Positions 43,497 through 51,912 of a DNA stretch of 64,000 nucleotides are shown here, in pieces. The stretch's first letter is position 1; the number at the start of each line of letters is the position of its first letter. A program made the translations under genes and the position numbers. The stretch is taken from assembly GCF_900128495.1 (NCBI RefSeq), contig NZ_LT635801.1, positions 2,754,691 through 2,818,690 on the forward strand, read 5' to 3'. A model generated the notes under the pieces. That model ran no database searches, was not told where the DNA came from, and was given only the letters and a program-made list of their open reading frames with translations. The DNA is from Bacteroides ilei (GTDB lineage: Bacteria > Bacteroidota > Bacteroidia > Bacteroidales > Bacteroidaceae).

Positions 43497-44378
43497 ATGA
43501 AAAAGATTTTAGTTCTTACACTCAGTCTGATGGGCAGCTTATTCCATGCCCTTTCTTTACAAGCACAGATATTTGTCGTGGACACAGGTTCCATCTTTAA
43601 CCAAGACTCCATTGATACCCAACGCATCAAGGTACAATATGAGATGACTTACCTGCAAGATACGGTTTCGGAAGACGCCAAACCCGGCCAAGAAACCCTG
43701 ATGCTGGAAATCGGCAGACAGTACAGCAAATGCTACAGCTACAATTTCTATGTAAGTGATTCGTTGCTGATTGCCGACGCCCAAGCAGGTGCATCCAAGG
43801 AAACCATGCTACAACACGCCACGGCAATCGGAAATTCCCGAATCTCTTACCAGATATTCAAACATTACCCGGCAGGTAAAGTCACGACACTCGACCGCCT
43901 GGCAACCACCAATTTCCTGTGTGAGGAGAAAGAGGAAATGCCGGAATGGACCCTTCTTCCCGATACAGCCACCATTCTTTCTTATTCCTGCCAGAAGGCT
44001 ACCTGCCATTTTAAAGGCAGAAACTATACTGCCTGGTATACTATGGAAATTCCGGTTTCGGAAGGTCCCTGGAAACTGTTCGGCCTGCCGGGACTGATAA
44101 TCAAAGCGGAAGACGACAAGAAACACTATACGTTCAACTGTACCGGGATAGAACAATGCAAAACTCCGAAACCTATCCTGATCAATCTCAAAGGAAGGGA
44201 AAAGGTTTCCCGCCAGAACTTGAACAGGATGTATGAACGGATGGCTAAAGACCCGATGAGTTTCATCGCCTCGACGGCACCCAATGTAAAGGTCAGTGTG
44301 ACCGACAAACATGGAAACCCGATGAAATCGATGAAATCATTCTCCGTACCTTATAACCCCATTGAACTGCCTGAATAA
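43497..44378 (+). CDS. GLPGLI family protein
   Basis: A 293-residue secreted protein of the Bacteroidota family named for the motif found here as WKLFGLPGLIIKAED. A signal peptide is present (ILVLTLSLMGSLFHALSLQA). Several cysteines occur in the mature part (SKCYSYNFY, FLCEEKEE, YSCQKATCHF). The function of the family is not established; it is a beta-rich periplasmic or surface protein that often lies next to TonB-type barrels. Here the barrel gene starts 12 bases downstream and a two-component system lies divergently upstream, suggesting an envelope-response unit. Confidence 0.88.
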   Translation: MKKILVLTLSLMGSLFHALSLQAQIFVVDTGSIFNQDSIDTQRIKVQYEMTYLQDTVSEDAKPGQETLMLEIGRQYSKCYSYNFYVSDSLLIADAQAGASKETMLQHATAIGNSRISYQIFKHYPAGKVTTLDRLATTNFLCEEKEEMPEWTLLPDTATILSYSCQKATCHFKGRNYTAWYTMEIPVSEGPWKLFGLPGLIIKAEDDKKHYTFNCTGIEQCKTPKPILINLKGREKVSRQNLNRMYERMAKDPMSFIASTAPNVKVSVTDKHGNPMKSMKSFSVPYNPIELPE

Positions 44379-44390
44379 CCCTCCTGCCGT

Positions 44391-46904
44391 ATGAAACCAC
44401 TGATTTTGTTTTCCTTTCTGCTTTTCACCTGTCAGATGCAAGCGCAGTTCCTTATCAAAGGAAAAGTCATCGACAACGAAACGCACCAACCGCTGGAAAT
44501 GGCTGCAGTCACCCTCACCCGTGACTCAAGTAGTACCGTCTACAAATATGCCTTGACCGATCCCAAAGGATATTTCTCCTTTTCGGTATCCGAAGACGCT
44601 GCATGGAAAGTACATGTCACCTATCTGGGATACCAGAAAGAAAGCCGCCCTGCACGGATGGGAACAGAAATGACGTTCCGGTTGGAACCGGAAGCCATCT
44701 CCCTGAAAGAAGTGGAAATCAAGGGAGGACGTATCTACGGACGACAAGATACCGTGACATACGACCTGGCTCGTTTCACTTCCGGAAAAGAGCAGAACAT
44801 CAAGGAGGCACTGAAAAAATTACCGGGGATCGACGTGAACGAACAAAATGGGGAAATCCGATACAACGGAAAAGCCATCAGTCAGTTTACCGTGGAGGGA
44901 ATGGATGTGTCGGGAGGCCGGTACAACCAGATTACGGAGAATCTGAAAGCTGATGCGGTGGAAAAGGCCGAAGTGATAGAGCACTTCCAACCCATCCGTT
45001 CCCTACGCAACAAGATGCCGAGTGACAAAGTGGCTTTGAATCTGAAACTGAAACCGGAAGTACGTTCCCGCTGGCTGCTCACCTTGCAGGCGGCAGGAGG
45101 GTATGGCGACCAACTACTGTATAGCGGAAAACTTAATGCCTTACAACTGGCCCGTGAACGGCAAGGCATCTATGCGTATAAGACAGACCATACAGGGAAA
45201 GACCTTTCTACCGAGCTGCAACAACTGGCATCCGACAACCAGAACTTTATCACGCCTGCCGACGTTCCGAGTTTTATCGGCCAGCCAGACTTTTCTTTCC
45301 CTCTGGAAAAACAACGGCTGATGGACAATACCACTCACCTGGTATCTGTGAACCGTCTTTACCGAAAAAACGAGGAACGACAGTCCCGTTTCAGCTTCCA
45401 CTATCTGTACGACGAACAGCACCGTAATCAAGGGACCCAGGAAATTTACTACTACCCTACCGATACCGTCCGTATCGCACAGGAGCAGACATACGGTCTG
45501 TACACCCATCAGGTACAGGCCAGCTACAATTATGAACGGAACGGCGAACAGTCCTTCTTCCGGAATCTGCTGGAAGCAGACGGAACCTGGAGCAAAAGCC
45601 GGGAAAACCTGCGGGGCAGCCGGGAACTGACCCAACACCTGCAAACGGCCGGTCTTCAACTGACCAACCGGCTGAATTACCTGACCACCCGCGAACACTC
45701 CACTTCCGGCTTCCGTTCATTCTTCCGCTATGCCTATCAACCCACTACACTCCGGTTCACACAAGTCGACCAGTCGTTCGGGCTTCAGCAAGTGTATGCA
45801 GACAACCAGGCTTATTACCAATGGAAAAAAAACGGAATGACTTTCGGAATTACCGGCGGTATCCAAGGGGAGTTGCTGTTCCTGAATCAGACGACAGATT
45901 TCTCCAGCCATCAATTCAAACTCTACGCAACCCCGATGTGGATGTGGGAACGGAACACCTTCCGTCTGACCGTATCTGCCGATGCCGCCTACCTGAGAAA
46001 ACCCAACCAAGGATATACCGACATACGGATCAGTCCGACGGTCTCGCTACACTGGCAGCTCGGTCCACGCTGGGAACTAGTAACCCGCGCCCAACTTCAA
46101 CAAAAGAACGGAGAGGCAACCGATTATTATCCATACTCCTACTGGCAGAACTACCGTACCCTTGTTTCCTTATCGCCTCGTATCCCGGAATTACAGGATC
46201 AGCTTTACTCCTTTTACCTGACATACAAACGGACCGTCCACGAATTTTTCTGGAGCCTCTCGGGAAGTTACTGGAACCGGAAGAACCGGCAACTGACCCA
46301 TTCGGAATACCGGGACAGCATCTTTACCCTTACTACCTGGGACGTACCGAACCGGATCCGTAACTACAACCTGAACAGCCTCATCTCGAAAGGATTCTAC
46401 GGATGGAACCTGAAAACCTCACTGGAAACCCAACTGATTCATAGTGAAGGGAAGCAGGCCGGACAAGGTTCAATCCAGAACTACCGCTACACCCAGCTCA
46501 CCCTGACTCCCAAAATCAATTGGGCGCCCCTTAACTGGTTCAGTGCCACATATCTGGCTACACTTACCTGTAACCGTTCCATCATCGGCGAAGGGAACCG
46601 TCTGCCTGCCTTATGGGATATCCGTCAGAAAATCAATTTTGAAATAGGAAACAGGACATTCAGTATCCGTCTTATCGGAGAACACTACTATAACCAGCTC
46701 GATGAAGACAGCCATCAGCACGTATGGCTTGCCGACACCGAAGCTTCGTACATCAAGGACAAATGGCGTTTTTCCATGAGTCTGTGTAACTTGTTCAACC
46801 AAAAGGAATACCGATATACCACCTATTCAGCAGTCCAACAATATACTTCGTGGATTAAAATGCGGCCAAGAGAAATCCTGTTTTCCGTTCAATACCAGTT
46901 ATAG
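44391..46904 (+). CDS. TonB-receptor-like outer-membrane barrel with N-terminal regulatory-like domain
   Basis: An 837-residue outer-membrane protein: signal peptide (LILFSFLLFTCQMQAQ), a carboxypeptidase-regulatory-like domain (VIDNETHQPLEMAAVTLTRD, about residues 20-105), a plug-like region (QNIKEALKKLPGIDVNEQNG, FTVEGMDVSGGRY) and a long 22-strand-type barrel ending LFSVQYQL with few charges. It resembles the GLPGLI-linked group of TonB-dependent-like proteins rather than SusC; no SusD gene is present and no TonB box is evident. It is co-transcribed with the GLPGLI gene. A possible role is export or uptake of the ligand sensed by the adjacent kinase. Confidence 0.85.
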   Translation: MKPLILFSFLLFTCQMQAQFLIKGKVIDNETHQPLEMAAVTLTRDSSSTVYKYALTDPKGYFSFSVSEDAAWKVHVTYLGYQKESRPARMGTEMTFRLEPEAISLKEVEIKGGRIYGRQDTVTYDLARFTSGKEQNIKEALKKLPGIDVNEQNGEIRYNGKAISQFTVEGMDVSGGRYNQITENLKADAVEKAEVIEHFQPIRSLRNKMPSDKVALNLKLKPEVRSRWLLTLQAAGGYGDQLLYSGKLNALQLARERQGIYAYKTDHTGKDLSTELQQLASDNQNFITPADVPSFIGQPDFSFPLEKQRLMDNTTHLVSVNRLYRKNEERQSRFSFHYLYDEQHRNQGTQEIYYYPTDTVRIAQEQTYGLYTHQVQASYNYERNGEQSFFRNLLEADGTWSKSRENLRGSRELTQHLQTAGLQLTNRLNYLTTREHSTSGFRSFFRYAYQPTTLRFTQVDQSFGLQQVYADNQAYYQWKKNGMTFGITGGIQGELLFLNQTTDFSSHQFKLYATPMWMWERNTFRLTVSADAAYLRKPNQGYTDIRISPTVSLHWQLGPRWELVTRAQLQQKNGEATDYYPYSYWQNYRTLVSLSPRIPELQDQLYSFYLTYKRTVHEFFWSLSGSYWNRKNRQLTHSEYRDSIFTLTTWDVPNRIRNYNLNSLISKGFYGWNLKTSLETQLIHSEGKQAGQGSIQNYRYTQLTLTPKINWAPLNWFSATYLATLTCNRSIIGEGNRLPALWDIRQKINFEIGNRTFSIRLIGEHYYNQLDEDSHQHVWLADTEASYIKDKWRFSMSLCNLFNQKEYRYTTYSAVQQYTSWIKMRPREILFSVQYQL

Positions 46905-46960
46905 GAAGCAGGAACAGCAAAAGGATATATCTTATATTTTAACTGTCCTAGAGAAAAATA

Positions 46961-46999
46961 AAAAACGCTAACTACTTATTTTCAAGTAATTAGCGTTTC
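46961..46999 (-). terminator. Terminator of the tRNA-Leu/tRNA-Gly pair
   Basis: Arms AAACGCTAACTACTT and AAGTAATTAGCGTTT (one mismatch), followed on the minus strand by TTTTTTATTTTT; it also closes the barrel gene transcript. Confidence 0.85.
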
Positions 47000-47002
47000 T
47001 TG

Positions 47003-47087
47003 TACTCGAAGCGGGACTTGAACCCGCACAGCCGCAATGGCCAAGGGATTTTAAGTCCCTCGTGTCTACCGATTCCACCATTCGAGC
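47003..47087 (-). tRNA. tRNA-Leu (anticodon TAA)
   Basis: 85-base class II tRNA; acceptor GCTCGAA pairs with TTCGAGT; anticodon arm AGGGA-CTTAAAA-TCCCT gives TAA, reading UUA. T-arm GGGTTCAAGTCCC. Transcribed after tRNA-Gly. Confidence 0.95.
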
Positions 47088-47100
47088 AGCCTTTAAAACG

Positions 47101-47173
47101 AGCGGAAAACGAGACTCGAACTCGCGACCCTAACCTTGGCAAGGTTATGCTCTACCAACTGAGCTATTTCCGC
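47101..47173 (-). tRNA. tRNA-Gly (anticodon GCC)
   Basis: 73 bases; acceptor GCGGAAA pairs with TTTCCGC; anticodon arm TAACC-TTGCCAA-GGTTA gives GCC. First gene of the two-tRNA unit. Confidence 0.95.
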
Positions 47174-47184
47174 GTTTACGGGTG

Positions 47185-47216
47185 CAAATGTAGGGAGTTT
47201 TATGTTACACTCCAAA
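47185..47216 (-). promoter_or_regulatory. Promoter of the tRNA-Gly/tRNA-Leu pair
   Basis: Minus-strand TTTG at 47213-47216, a 20-base spacer and TACATTTG at 47185-47192. Confidence 0.75.
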
Positions 47217-47258
47217 CATTTTACCCGTTTTCTCATTTTCTTTACCAAAAATCTCCTT

Positions 47259-48599
47259 TCAACGTCCTAACAAAGCCTTTTCGGCCTGTTCTACAGCCTC
47301 AAAATTGAAACCGCCTACCACCTTGTCCATCAGCTCGGAAATCTTGTCGTTACACAGGTTACCGATACTTCCGGCATGTGTGTGATGCACTTCCTTACTG
47401 TGGGTAAACTTACCGGCTTCAATATCCAGCCCTACCTTCTTATAGGCATCACGGAAAGGCATACCTTCACTTGCCAGACGGTTCACTTCCTCTACGCTGA
47501 ACATGTAAAGATACTTGTCGTCATCCAAAATATGTTCATTGATCTTGATCTTGTTCATGATATAGGAAGCCATCTTCAGACAATCCTTCAGTTCATCGAA
47601 CGCTGGCAGGAACACTTCCTTGATAATCTGCAGGTCACGGAAATAGCCGGAAGGCAGATTGTTCATAATCATCATGATCTGCTGTGGAAGCGACTGGATT
47701 TTATTGCATTTGGCACGTGTCAGTTCAAATACGTCCGGATTCTTCTTGTGAGGCATGATGCTCGAACCTGTAGTACATTCGTCGGGCAGTTTCACGAAAC
47801 CGAAATTCTGGCAACTGAACAAACAGGCATCGAAAGCCATCTTCGACAATGTTCCGGCAATGGAGGCCAGGGCAAACGCTACGTTACGTTCCATCTTACC
47901 ACGGCCCATCTGCGCATACACAACGTTATAGTTCATTGAATCAAAACCCAGCAGGCGGGTCGTCATTTCACGGTCGAGCGGGAAGGAAGAGCCATATCCG
48001 GCAGCCGACCCCAGCGGATTACGGTTGCACATCTTATAGGCAGCCTGCAGGAACATCATGTCATCTACCAGACTTTCGGCATAGGCTCCGAACCACAGTC
48101 CGAAAGAAGACGGCATGGCAATCTGCAGATGGGTATATCCCGGCATCAGGACATCCTTGTAACGGTTACTTTGGGAAATCAGAATCTTGAACAGGTCTTC
48201 CACGGCCTCGGCTACCTGCTTCAACTGTTCACGGGTAAACAGTTTCAGGTCGACAAGTACCTGGTCGTTTCTGGAACGCCCGCTATGTATTTTCTTTCCC
48301 ACATCACCCAATTTACGGGTCAGCATCAGTTCAACCTGAGAATGTACGTCTTCAACACCGTCTTCAATGACAAATTCACCTTTCTCGGCAGAAGCGTAGA
48401 TATTCTTCAATTCCTCCAGCAACACTTTCAACTCATCGGCAGTCAGCAGTCCGATGCTTTCCAACATAGTTATATGAGCCATTGAACCAAGTACATCGTG
48501 CTTGGCCAGATAAAGGTCCATCTCACGGTCCCGTCCTACGGTAAAACGGTCTATCTCTTCATTTACCTGGACATTCTTTTCCCAAAGTTTCAAAGCCAT
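47259..48599 (-). CDS. argH: Argininosuccinate lyase
   Basis: A 446-residue cytoplasmic enzyme that splits argininosuccinate to arginine and fumarate. Superfamily signatures: SGRSRNDQVLVDLKLFTR, PGYTHLQIAMPSSFGLW and the flexible loop TTGSSIMPHKKNPDVFELTR with the catalytic Ser. It starts MALKLWEKNVQVNEEIDRFT. The length is slightly short of 460 but complete. Genes for other arginine steps are not adjacent. The neighbouring SRPBCC gene ends 22 bases upstream on the same strand, so the two may form one unit. Confidence 0.97.
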   Translation of the reverse strand: MALKLWEKNVQVNEEIDRFTVGRDREMDLYLAKHDVLGSMAHITMLESIGLLTADELKVLLEELKNIYASAEKGEFVIEDGVEDVHSQVELMLTRKLGDVGKKIHSGRSRNDQVLVDLKLFTREQLKQVAEAVEDLFKILISQSNRYKDVLMPGYTHLQIAMPSSFGLWFGAYAESLVDDMMFLQAAYKMCNRNPLGSAAGYGSSFPLDREMTTRLLGFDSMNYNVVYAQMGRGKMERNVAFALASIAGTLSKMAFDACLFSCQNFGFVKLPDECTTGSSIMPHKKNPDVFELTRAKCNKIQSLPQQIMMIMNNLPSGYFRDLQIIKEVFLPAFDELKDCLKMASYIMNKIKINEHILDDDKYLYMFSVEEVNRLASEGMPFRDAYKKVGLDIEAGKFTHSKEVHHTHAGSIGNLCNDKISELMDKVVGGFNFEAVEQAEKALLGR

Positions 48600-48621
48600 A
48601 TTCGTAATTGATTATTATATA

Positions 48622-49044
48622 TTAATAAGGTATATTAGCCAACAGCATGGCAATTTTCTCAACACTGTTCTGCAACGGTTTGGCAATCATTGCCTTCATG
48701 AAGGCATTCACATCAGAACGGACAGTCACTTTCAGTTTTGCCTCCTCTCCGGCAACAGGAAGAATCTGGATCCACATATTCAACGGAACCGGAGTGTCCT
48801 TTCCCTCAAACTTGATACACTTACATGGTTCACGTTCAATAATACACAACTTCATGGTGATGCCCTGTACCTTCATGGTCAATGAATCACGGTCAAAAGA
48901 AATCTCTTCCATCTGAGGCATTTCAGTCTTCACCATATCCCAACTCTTGCGCATCTCTTCCAGGTTGTTCAGGTCAGACAGTTTGTTATATACACGTTCC
49001 TGACTATACGGAACATATTTTACACTACTTTCAGCTTGTACCAT
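48622..49044 (-). CDS. SRPBCC-superfamily small protein
   Basis: A 140-residue protein without signal peptide. The beta-helix-grip pattern of SRPBCC/START proteins is visible: an N-terminal strand (SSVKYVPYSQERVYNKLSD), a helix (NNLEEMRKSWDMVKTEMPQM), a seven-stranded sheet (LNMWIQILPVAGEEAKLKVT) and a long C-terminal helix (FMKAMIAKPLQNSVEKIAML). Such proteins bind hydrophobic ligands; the ligand is unknown. It sits between pyrE and argH on the same strand, after a strong hairpin terminator. Confidence 0.75.
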   Translation of the reverse strand: MVQAESSVKYVPYSQERVYNKLSDLNNLEEMRKSWDMVKTEMPQMEEISFDRDSLTMKVQGITMKLCIIEREPCKCIKFEGKDTPVPLNMWIQILPVAGEEAKLKVTVRSDVNAFMKAMIAKPLQNSVEKIAMLLANIPY

Positions 49045-49063
49045 AAATAAACAGATAAAAAAA

Positions 49064-49122
49064 CACGGATTGCAAGGATAGACACGGTTCCATCTGCAAA
49101 CCGTGTGTCCGTGTAATCCGTG
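49064..49122 (-). terminator. Nested hairpin terminator after pyrE
   Basis: Outer arms CACGGATT / AATCCGTG enclose an inner stem GACACGGTT / AACCGTGT. On the minus strand a TTTTTTT run follows. ACACGG is repeated several times in the structure. Confidence 0.8.
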
Positions 49123-49151
49123 CCTATAAATAGTTGATTAAAACAAATCGC

Positions 49152-49787
49152 TTATTTGCCAGTCCAATGAGAAGGGTCTTCTCTCCATGCCTGAAGAACA
49201 GGGATATCGGCAGCATCAATATAGTCGGTCTTCAACGCCGCATCCAGTACAGCATTGTAGTTGGTCAAGGTAACCAGTTCGACCTTAGCATTCTTGAACG
49301 CTTCCGCAGCGACATCAAAGCCATAAGTGAACGATGCGACCATACCCACCACTTCACATCCGTTGTTGCGCAAAGCCTGGACAGCCTTCAGACTGCTTCC
49401 ACCTGTTGAAACCAGGTCTTCAACGACAACTACCTTCATTCCCGGACGAAGTTCGCCTTCAATCAAATTTTCCAAGCCATGATCTTTTGGACTTGAACGC
49501 ACATATACGAACGGGAGGTTCAACTCATCGGCAACCATTGCACCTTGCGCAATAGCACCTGTAGCGACACCGGCAATGGCGTCTACCTCACCGAATTTTT
49601 CGAGGATGACACGACAGAACTCCAATTTCACAAAATCACGCAAAGCCGGATAAGACAAAGTCTTACGGTTATCGGTGTAAATAGGAGATTTCCAGCCGGA
49701 AGCCCAGGTAAACGGGTTCGCAGGCTGAATTTTAATTGCTTTTACTTTCAGTAGTTTTTCTGCAAATAATCTTTCCAAAGCTTTCAT
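49152..49787 (-). CDS. pyrE: Orotate phosphoribosyltransferase
   Basis: A 211-residue pyrimidine enzyme joining orotate to PRPP to form OMP. The PRPP loop is KVVVVEDLVSTGGSSLKAVQ; ASGWKSPIYTDNRKTLSYPA and GVATGAIAQGAMVADELN carry substrate contacts. Length matches the type that works as a homodimer. It is transcribed toward the SRPBCC gene and closed by the nested hairpin at 49064-49122. Confidence 0.97.
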   Translation of the reverse strand: MKALERLFAEKLLKVKAIKIQPANPFTWASGWKSPIYTDNRKTLSYPALRDFVKLEFCRVILEKFGEVDAIAGVATGAIAQGAMVADELNLPFVYVRSSPKDHGLENLIEGELRPGMKVVVVEDLVSTGGSSLKAVQALRNNGCEVVGMVASFTYGFDVAAEAFKNAKVELVTLTNYNAVLDAALKTDYIDAADIPVLQAWREDPSHWTGK

Positions 49788-49885
49788 AACGTTATAGATC
49801 TGATAAACATTAATGCAAAATTAAAGAAATCCATTGGGAATAAGAAATCTAAGCATATTTTTTTTAATAACATGCAAATTTTCGC

Positions 49886-50575
49886 CTATTTTGTCCATGC
49901 CAATGTTACTACACTTATTCTGATCCCTTCTATTTCCGACAGGACATCGGCACACGAAACTAAAGTGGCTCCCGTAGTGAGCACATCATCGACAAGCAGC
50001 ACATGCTTGTGTTCCAACAAGTGGGAACCTTCCCTCAGTGCGAACAGGCTTGACACGTTCTGCCAACGTTCATACCTGCTTTTATGGGTCTGCGTCACAT
50101 TGTTGCGGGTACGTACCACCGCATCTGTACACAACGGTATTCCCGTCACCTCCCTGAGCCCTTCGGCCAACAGTTCACTCTGGTTATACCCACGCTGCCG
50201 GAGACGCCTGGCCGACAAAGGTAAAGGCAGCAGAACATCAATTCCGTCAAAAAATCCGGACGGCTGCAACTCACCGGCCAGCAGGCTCCCCATCGCACGG
50301 CAAAGACCTTTCTGTCCATAATACTTCATGGAATGTAAGATATCGGCTACCATCCCTCCCTTGGTGTAAAAGAGCAAGGAAGACGCACGTTCTATCGGGA
50401 AACGCCCCCAGAAACACTTTTCCATCTCGTTCCCGACCGAATTCAACAGCCGTGTATAAGGCAGCCTGCACTGGCAGGAAACGCATATTCCCTTTTCTGT
50501 AACCGTAAGCTTTTTCCCACAAACCGCACAAAGCCTCGGAAACAGAAATTCACGTACGTCAGTCCAGATATTCAT
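49886..50575 (-). CDS. comF: ComF-family phosphoribosyltransferase-like protein
   Basis: About 229 residues; start at ATG 50575 (MNIWTDVREFLFPRLCAVCG) overlaps the recX stop by 17 bases; an ATG at 50581 is also possible. An N-terminal zinc ribbon (CAVCGK and CVSCQC) precedes a type I PRTase fold with LLPLPLSARRLRQRGYNQSE and the PRPP-like loop HVLLVDDVLTTGATLVSCAD. ComF proteins take part in DNA uptake in naturally competent bacteria; in other bacteria the role is unknown. Third gene of a prmC-recX-comF operon. Confidence 0.92.
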   Translation of the reverse strand: MNIWTDVREFLFPRLCAVCGKKLTVTEKGICVSCQCRLPYTRLLNSVGNEMEKCFWGRFPIERASSLLFYTKGGMVADILHSMKYYGQKGLCRAMGSLLAGELQPSGFFDGIDVLLPLPLSARRLRQRGYNQSELLAEGLREVTGIPLCTDAVVRTRNNVTQTHKSRYERWQNVSSLFALREGSHLLEHKHVLLVDDVLTTGATLVSCADVLSEIEGIRISVVTLAWTK

Positions 50576-51038
50576 CGGCATCCGTCTGTCTGATATACCG
50601 CATAACCTCTTCCATCGAGAATCCCCTCCCCACCGCAAAACGGATCAGTTTGGCATTCCTCTCATATTCATTCCTCCCCGTCACACTCCGTCTCTTCCGG
50701 CGGATCAGTTCTTCCAACCCCTTACAATACTCCTCTTCGTCAATTTCATCCAGACCGGCCCGGATCTCTTCAGACGAAAGCCTTTTCATCCGCAGAGCCT
50801 GGGATATCTTCATTCTCCCCCATCCGGCAAAACGGTATTTATCACGGACAAAAGCCCTGCAGAAGCGTGCATTGTCCAGATAACGCTCTTTTTGCAGATG
50901 CGCTATGATCCGTCCGGCCATCTCTTCACCGGCTCCCCACGACACGAGCTTCGCCTCCACCTCCGACAGGCAATGTTCCGCCGCCGAACAGAAGGCCTCG
51001 GCCTTATACTGCAACTCCTTCTCTGAAAACTCTTTCAT
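50559..51038 (-). CDS. recX: Regulatory protein RecX
   Basis: A 159-residue inhibitor of RecA filaments. It consists of three-helix repeats; LVSWGAGEEMAGRIIAHLQK, DNARFCRAFVRDKYRFAGWG and GRMKISQALRMKRLSSEEI are the characteristic phrases. Its ATG overlaps the prmC stop (4-base overlap), and the comF start overlaps its end. recA is not in this window, so recX is unlinked here to recA. Confidence 0.93.
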   Translation of the reverse strand: MKEFSEKELQYKAEAFCSAAEHCLSEVEAKLVSWGAGEEMAGRIIAHLQKERYLDNARFCRAFVRDKYRFAGWGRMKISQALRMKRLSSEEIRAGLDEIDEEEYCKGLEELIRRKRRSVTGRNEYERNAKLIRFAVGRGFSMEEVMRYIRQTDADEYLD

Positions 51039-51877
51039 AATCTGACTGCTTTTATCATACGGTCGTTTCCCGACAAGTCCTTACGCAATTCTACATGTCC
51101 ATATCCCATTCCTTCAAGCAACCGGACCGTTTCAGGACCATACATGCGGTTTATCTCATAATAGAGGCAACCTCCCCTCACCAGGACAGACAGCCCCAGC
51201 TCTCCTATACGGCGGTAAAAGACCAACGGATCATCGTCCGGCACAAAAAGGGCAAGTTCCGGTTCCCAGTCAAGTACATTACGTTCCATATCCTTACGCT
51301 CCTTTCCGGTAATGTAAGGCGGGTTACTTACCAGGACATCAACCTTCATTTCCGGCCAGTTTCCGGAAAGCACGTCCACTCTCATGAAACCTACATCGGT
51401 CCGGTTCAACCGGGCATTCCGGCGGGCTACTTCCAGAGCCTTGTCCGAGATGTCCCATGAAAAGACTTCTGCCTTATGTAAACGCTTGGACAATGTCACA
51501 GGAATACAACCGCTTCCTGTTCCTATATCCAAAACGCAAAGCCCTTCATTTTTTGCATGGTCTGTGACAATCCATTCCACCAGTTCCTCCGTTTCCGGAC
51601 GTGGAATCAACACATCCGGAGTGACATGGAACGGTAATCCGCAAAACGTAGTCTTGCCTAAAATATATTGCAGAGGTTCATAGCGTTTCAGACGGGACAG
51701 AATATCTTCCAGCTTCCGGATGTCATTCATTGAAAAATTCATATCTTTGCCCGTATACAGATCGACAGTGGAAACATGGAAAACCTCCTCCAGAATCCAC
51801 TTCGCAAGAGCCGACAATTCGGTATCCGGATAAAGACCGGAAAGCGACTGTTTGATATAGGAATAAATAGGATGCAT
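51035..51877 (-). CDS. prmC: Peptide chain release factor N5-glutamine methyltransferase
   Basis: About 280 residues. Start at ATG 51877 (MHPIYSYIKQSLSGLYPDTE); a TTG three codons upstream is the alternative. A helical N-terminal domain binds release factors; the SAM-binding domain has VLDIGTGSGCIPVTLSKRLH and the catalytic VLVSNPPYITGKERKDMER. PETEELVEWIV is typical of the family. It methylates the GGQ glutamine of RF1 and RF2. First gene of prmC-recX-comF, divergent from ribD with only 35 bases between starts. Confidence 0.95.
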   Translation of the reverse strand: MHPIYSYIKQSLSGLYPDTELSALAKWILEEVFHVSTVDLYTGKDMNFSMNDIRKLEDILSRLKRYEPLQYILGKTTFCGLPFHVTPDVLIPRPETEELVEWIVTDHAKNEGLCVLDIGTGSGCIPVTLSKRLHKAEVFSWDISDKALEVARRNARLNRTDVGFMRVDVLSGNWPEMKVDVLVSNPPYITGKERKDMERNVLDWEPELALFVPDDDPLVFYRRIGELGLSVLVRGGCLYYEINRMYGPETVRLLEGMGYGHVELRKDLSGNDRMIKAVRL

Positions 51878-51912
51878 AGACTGCAAAAGTAAACATATTT
51901 AATAAGACAACT

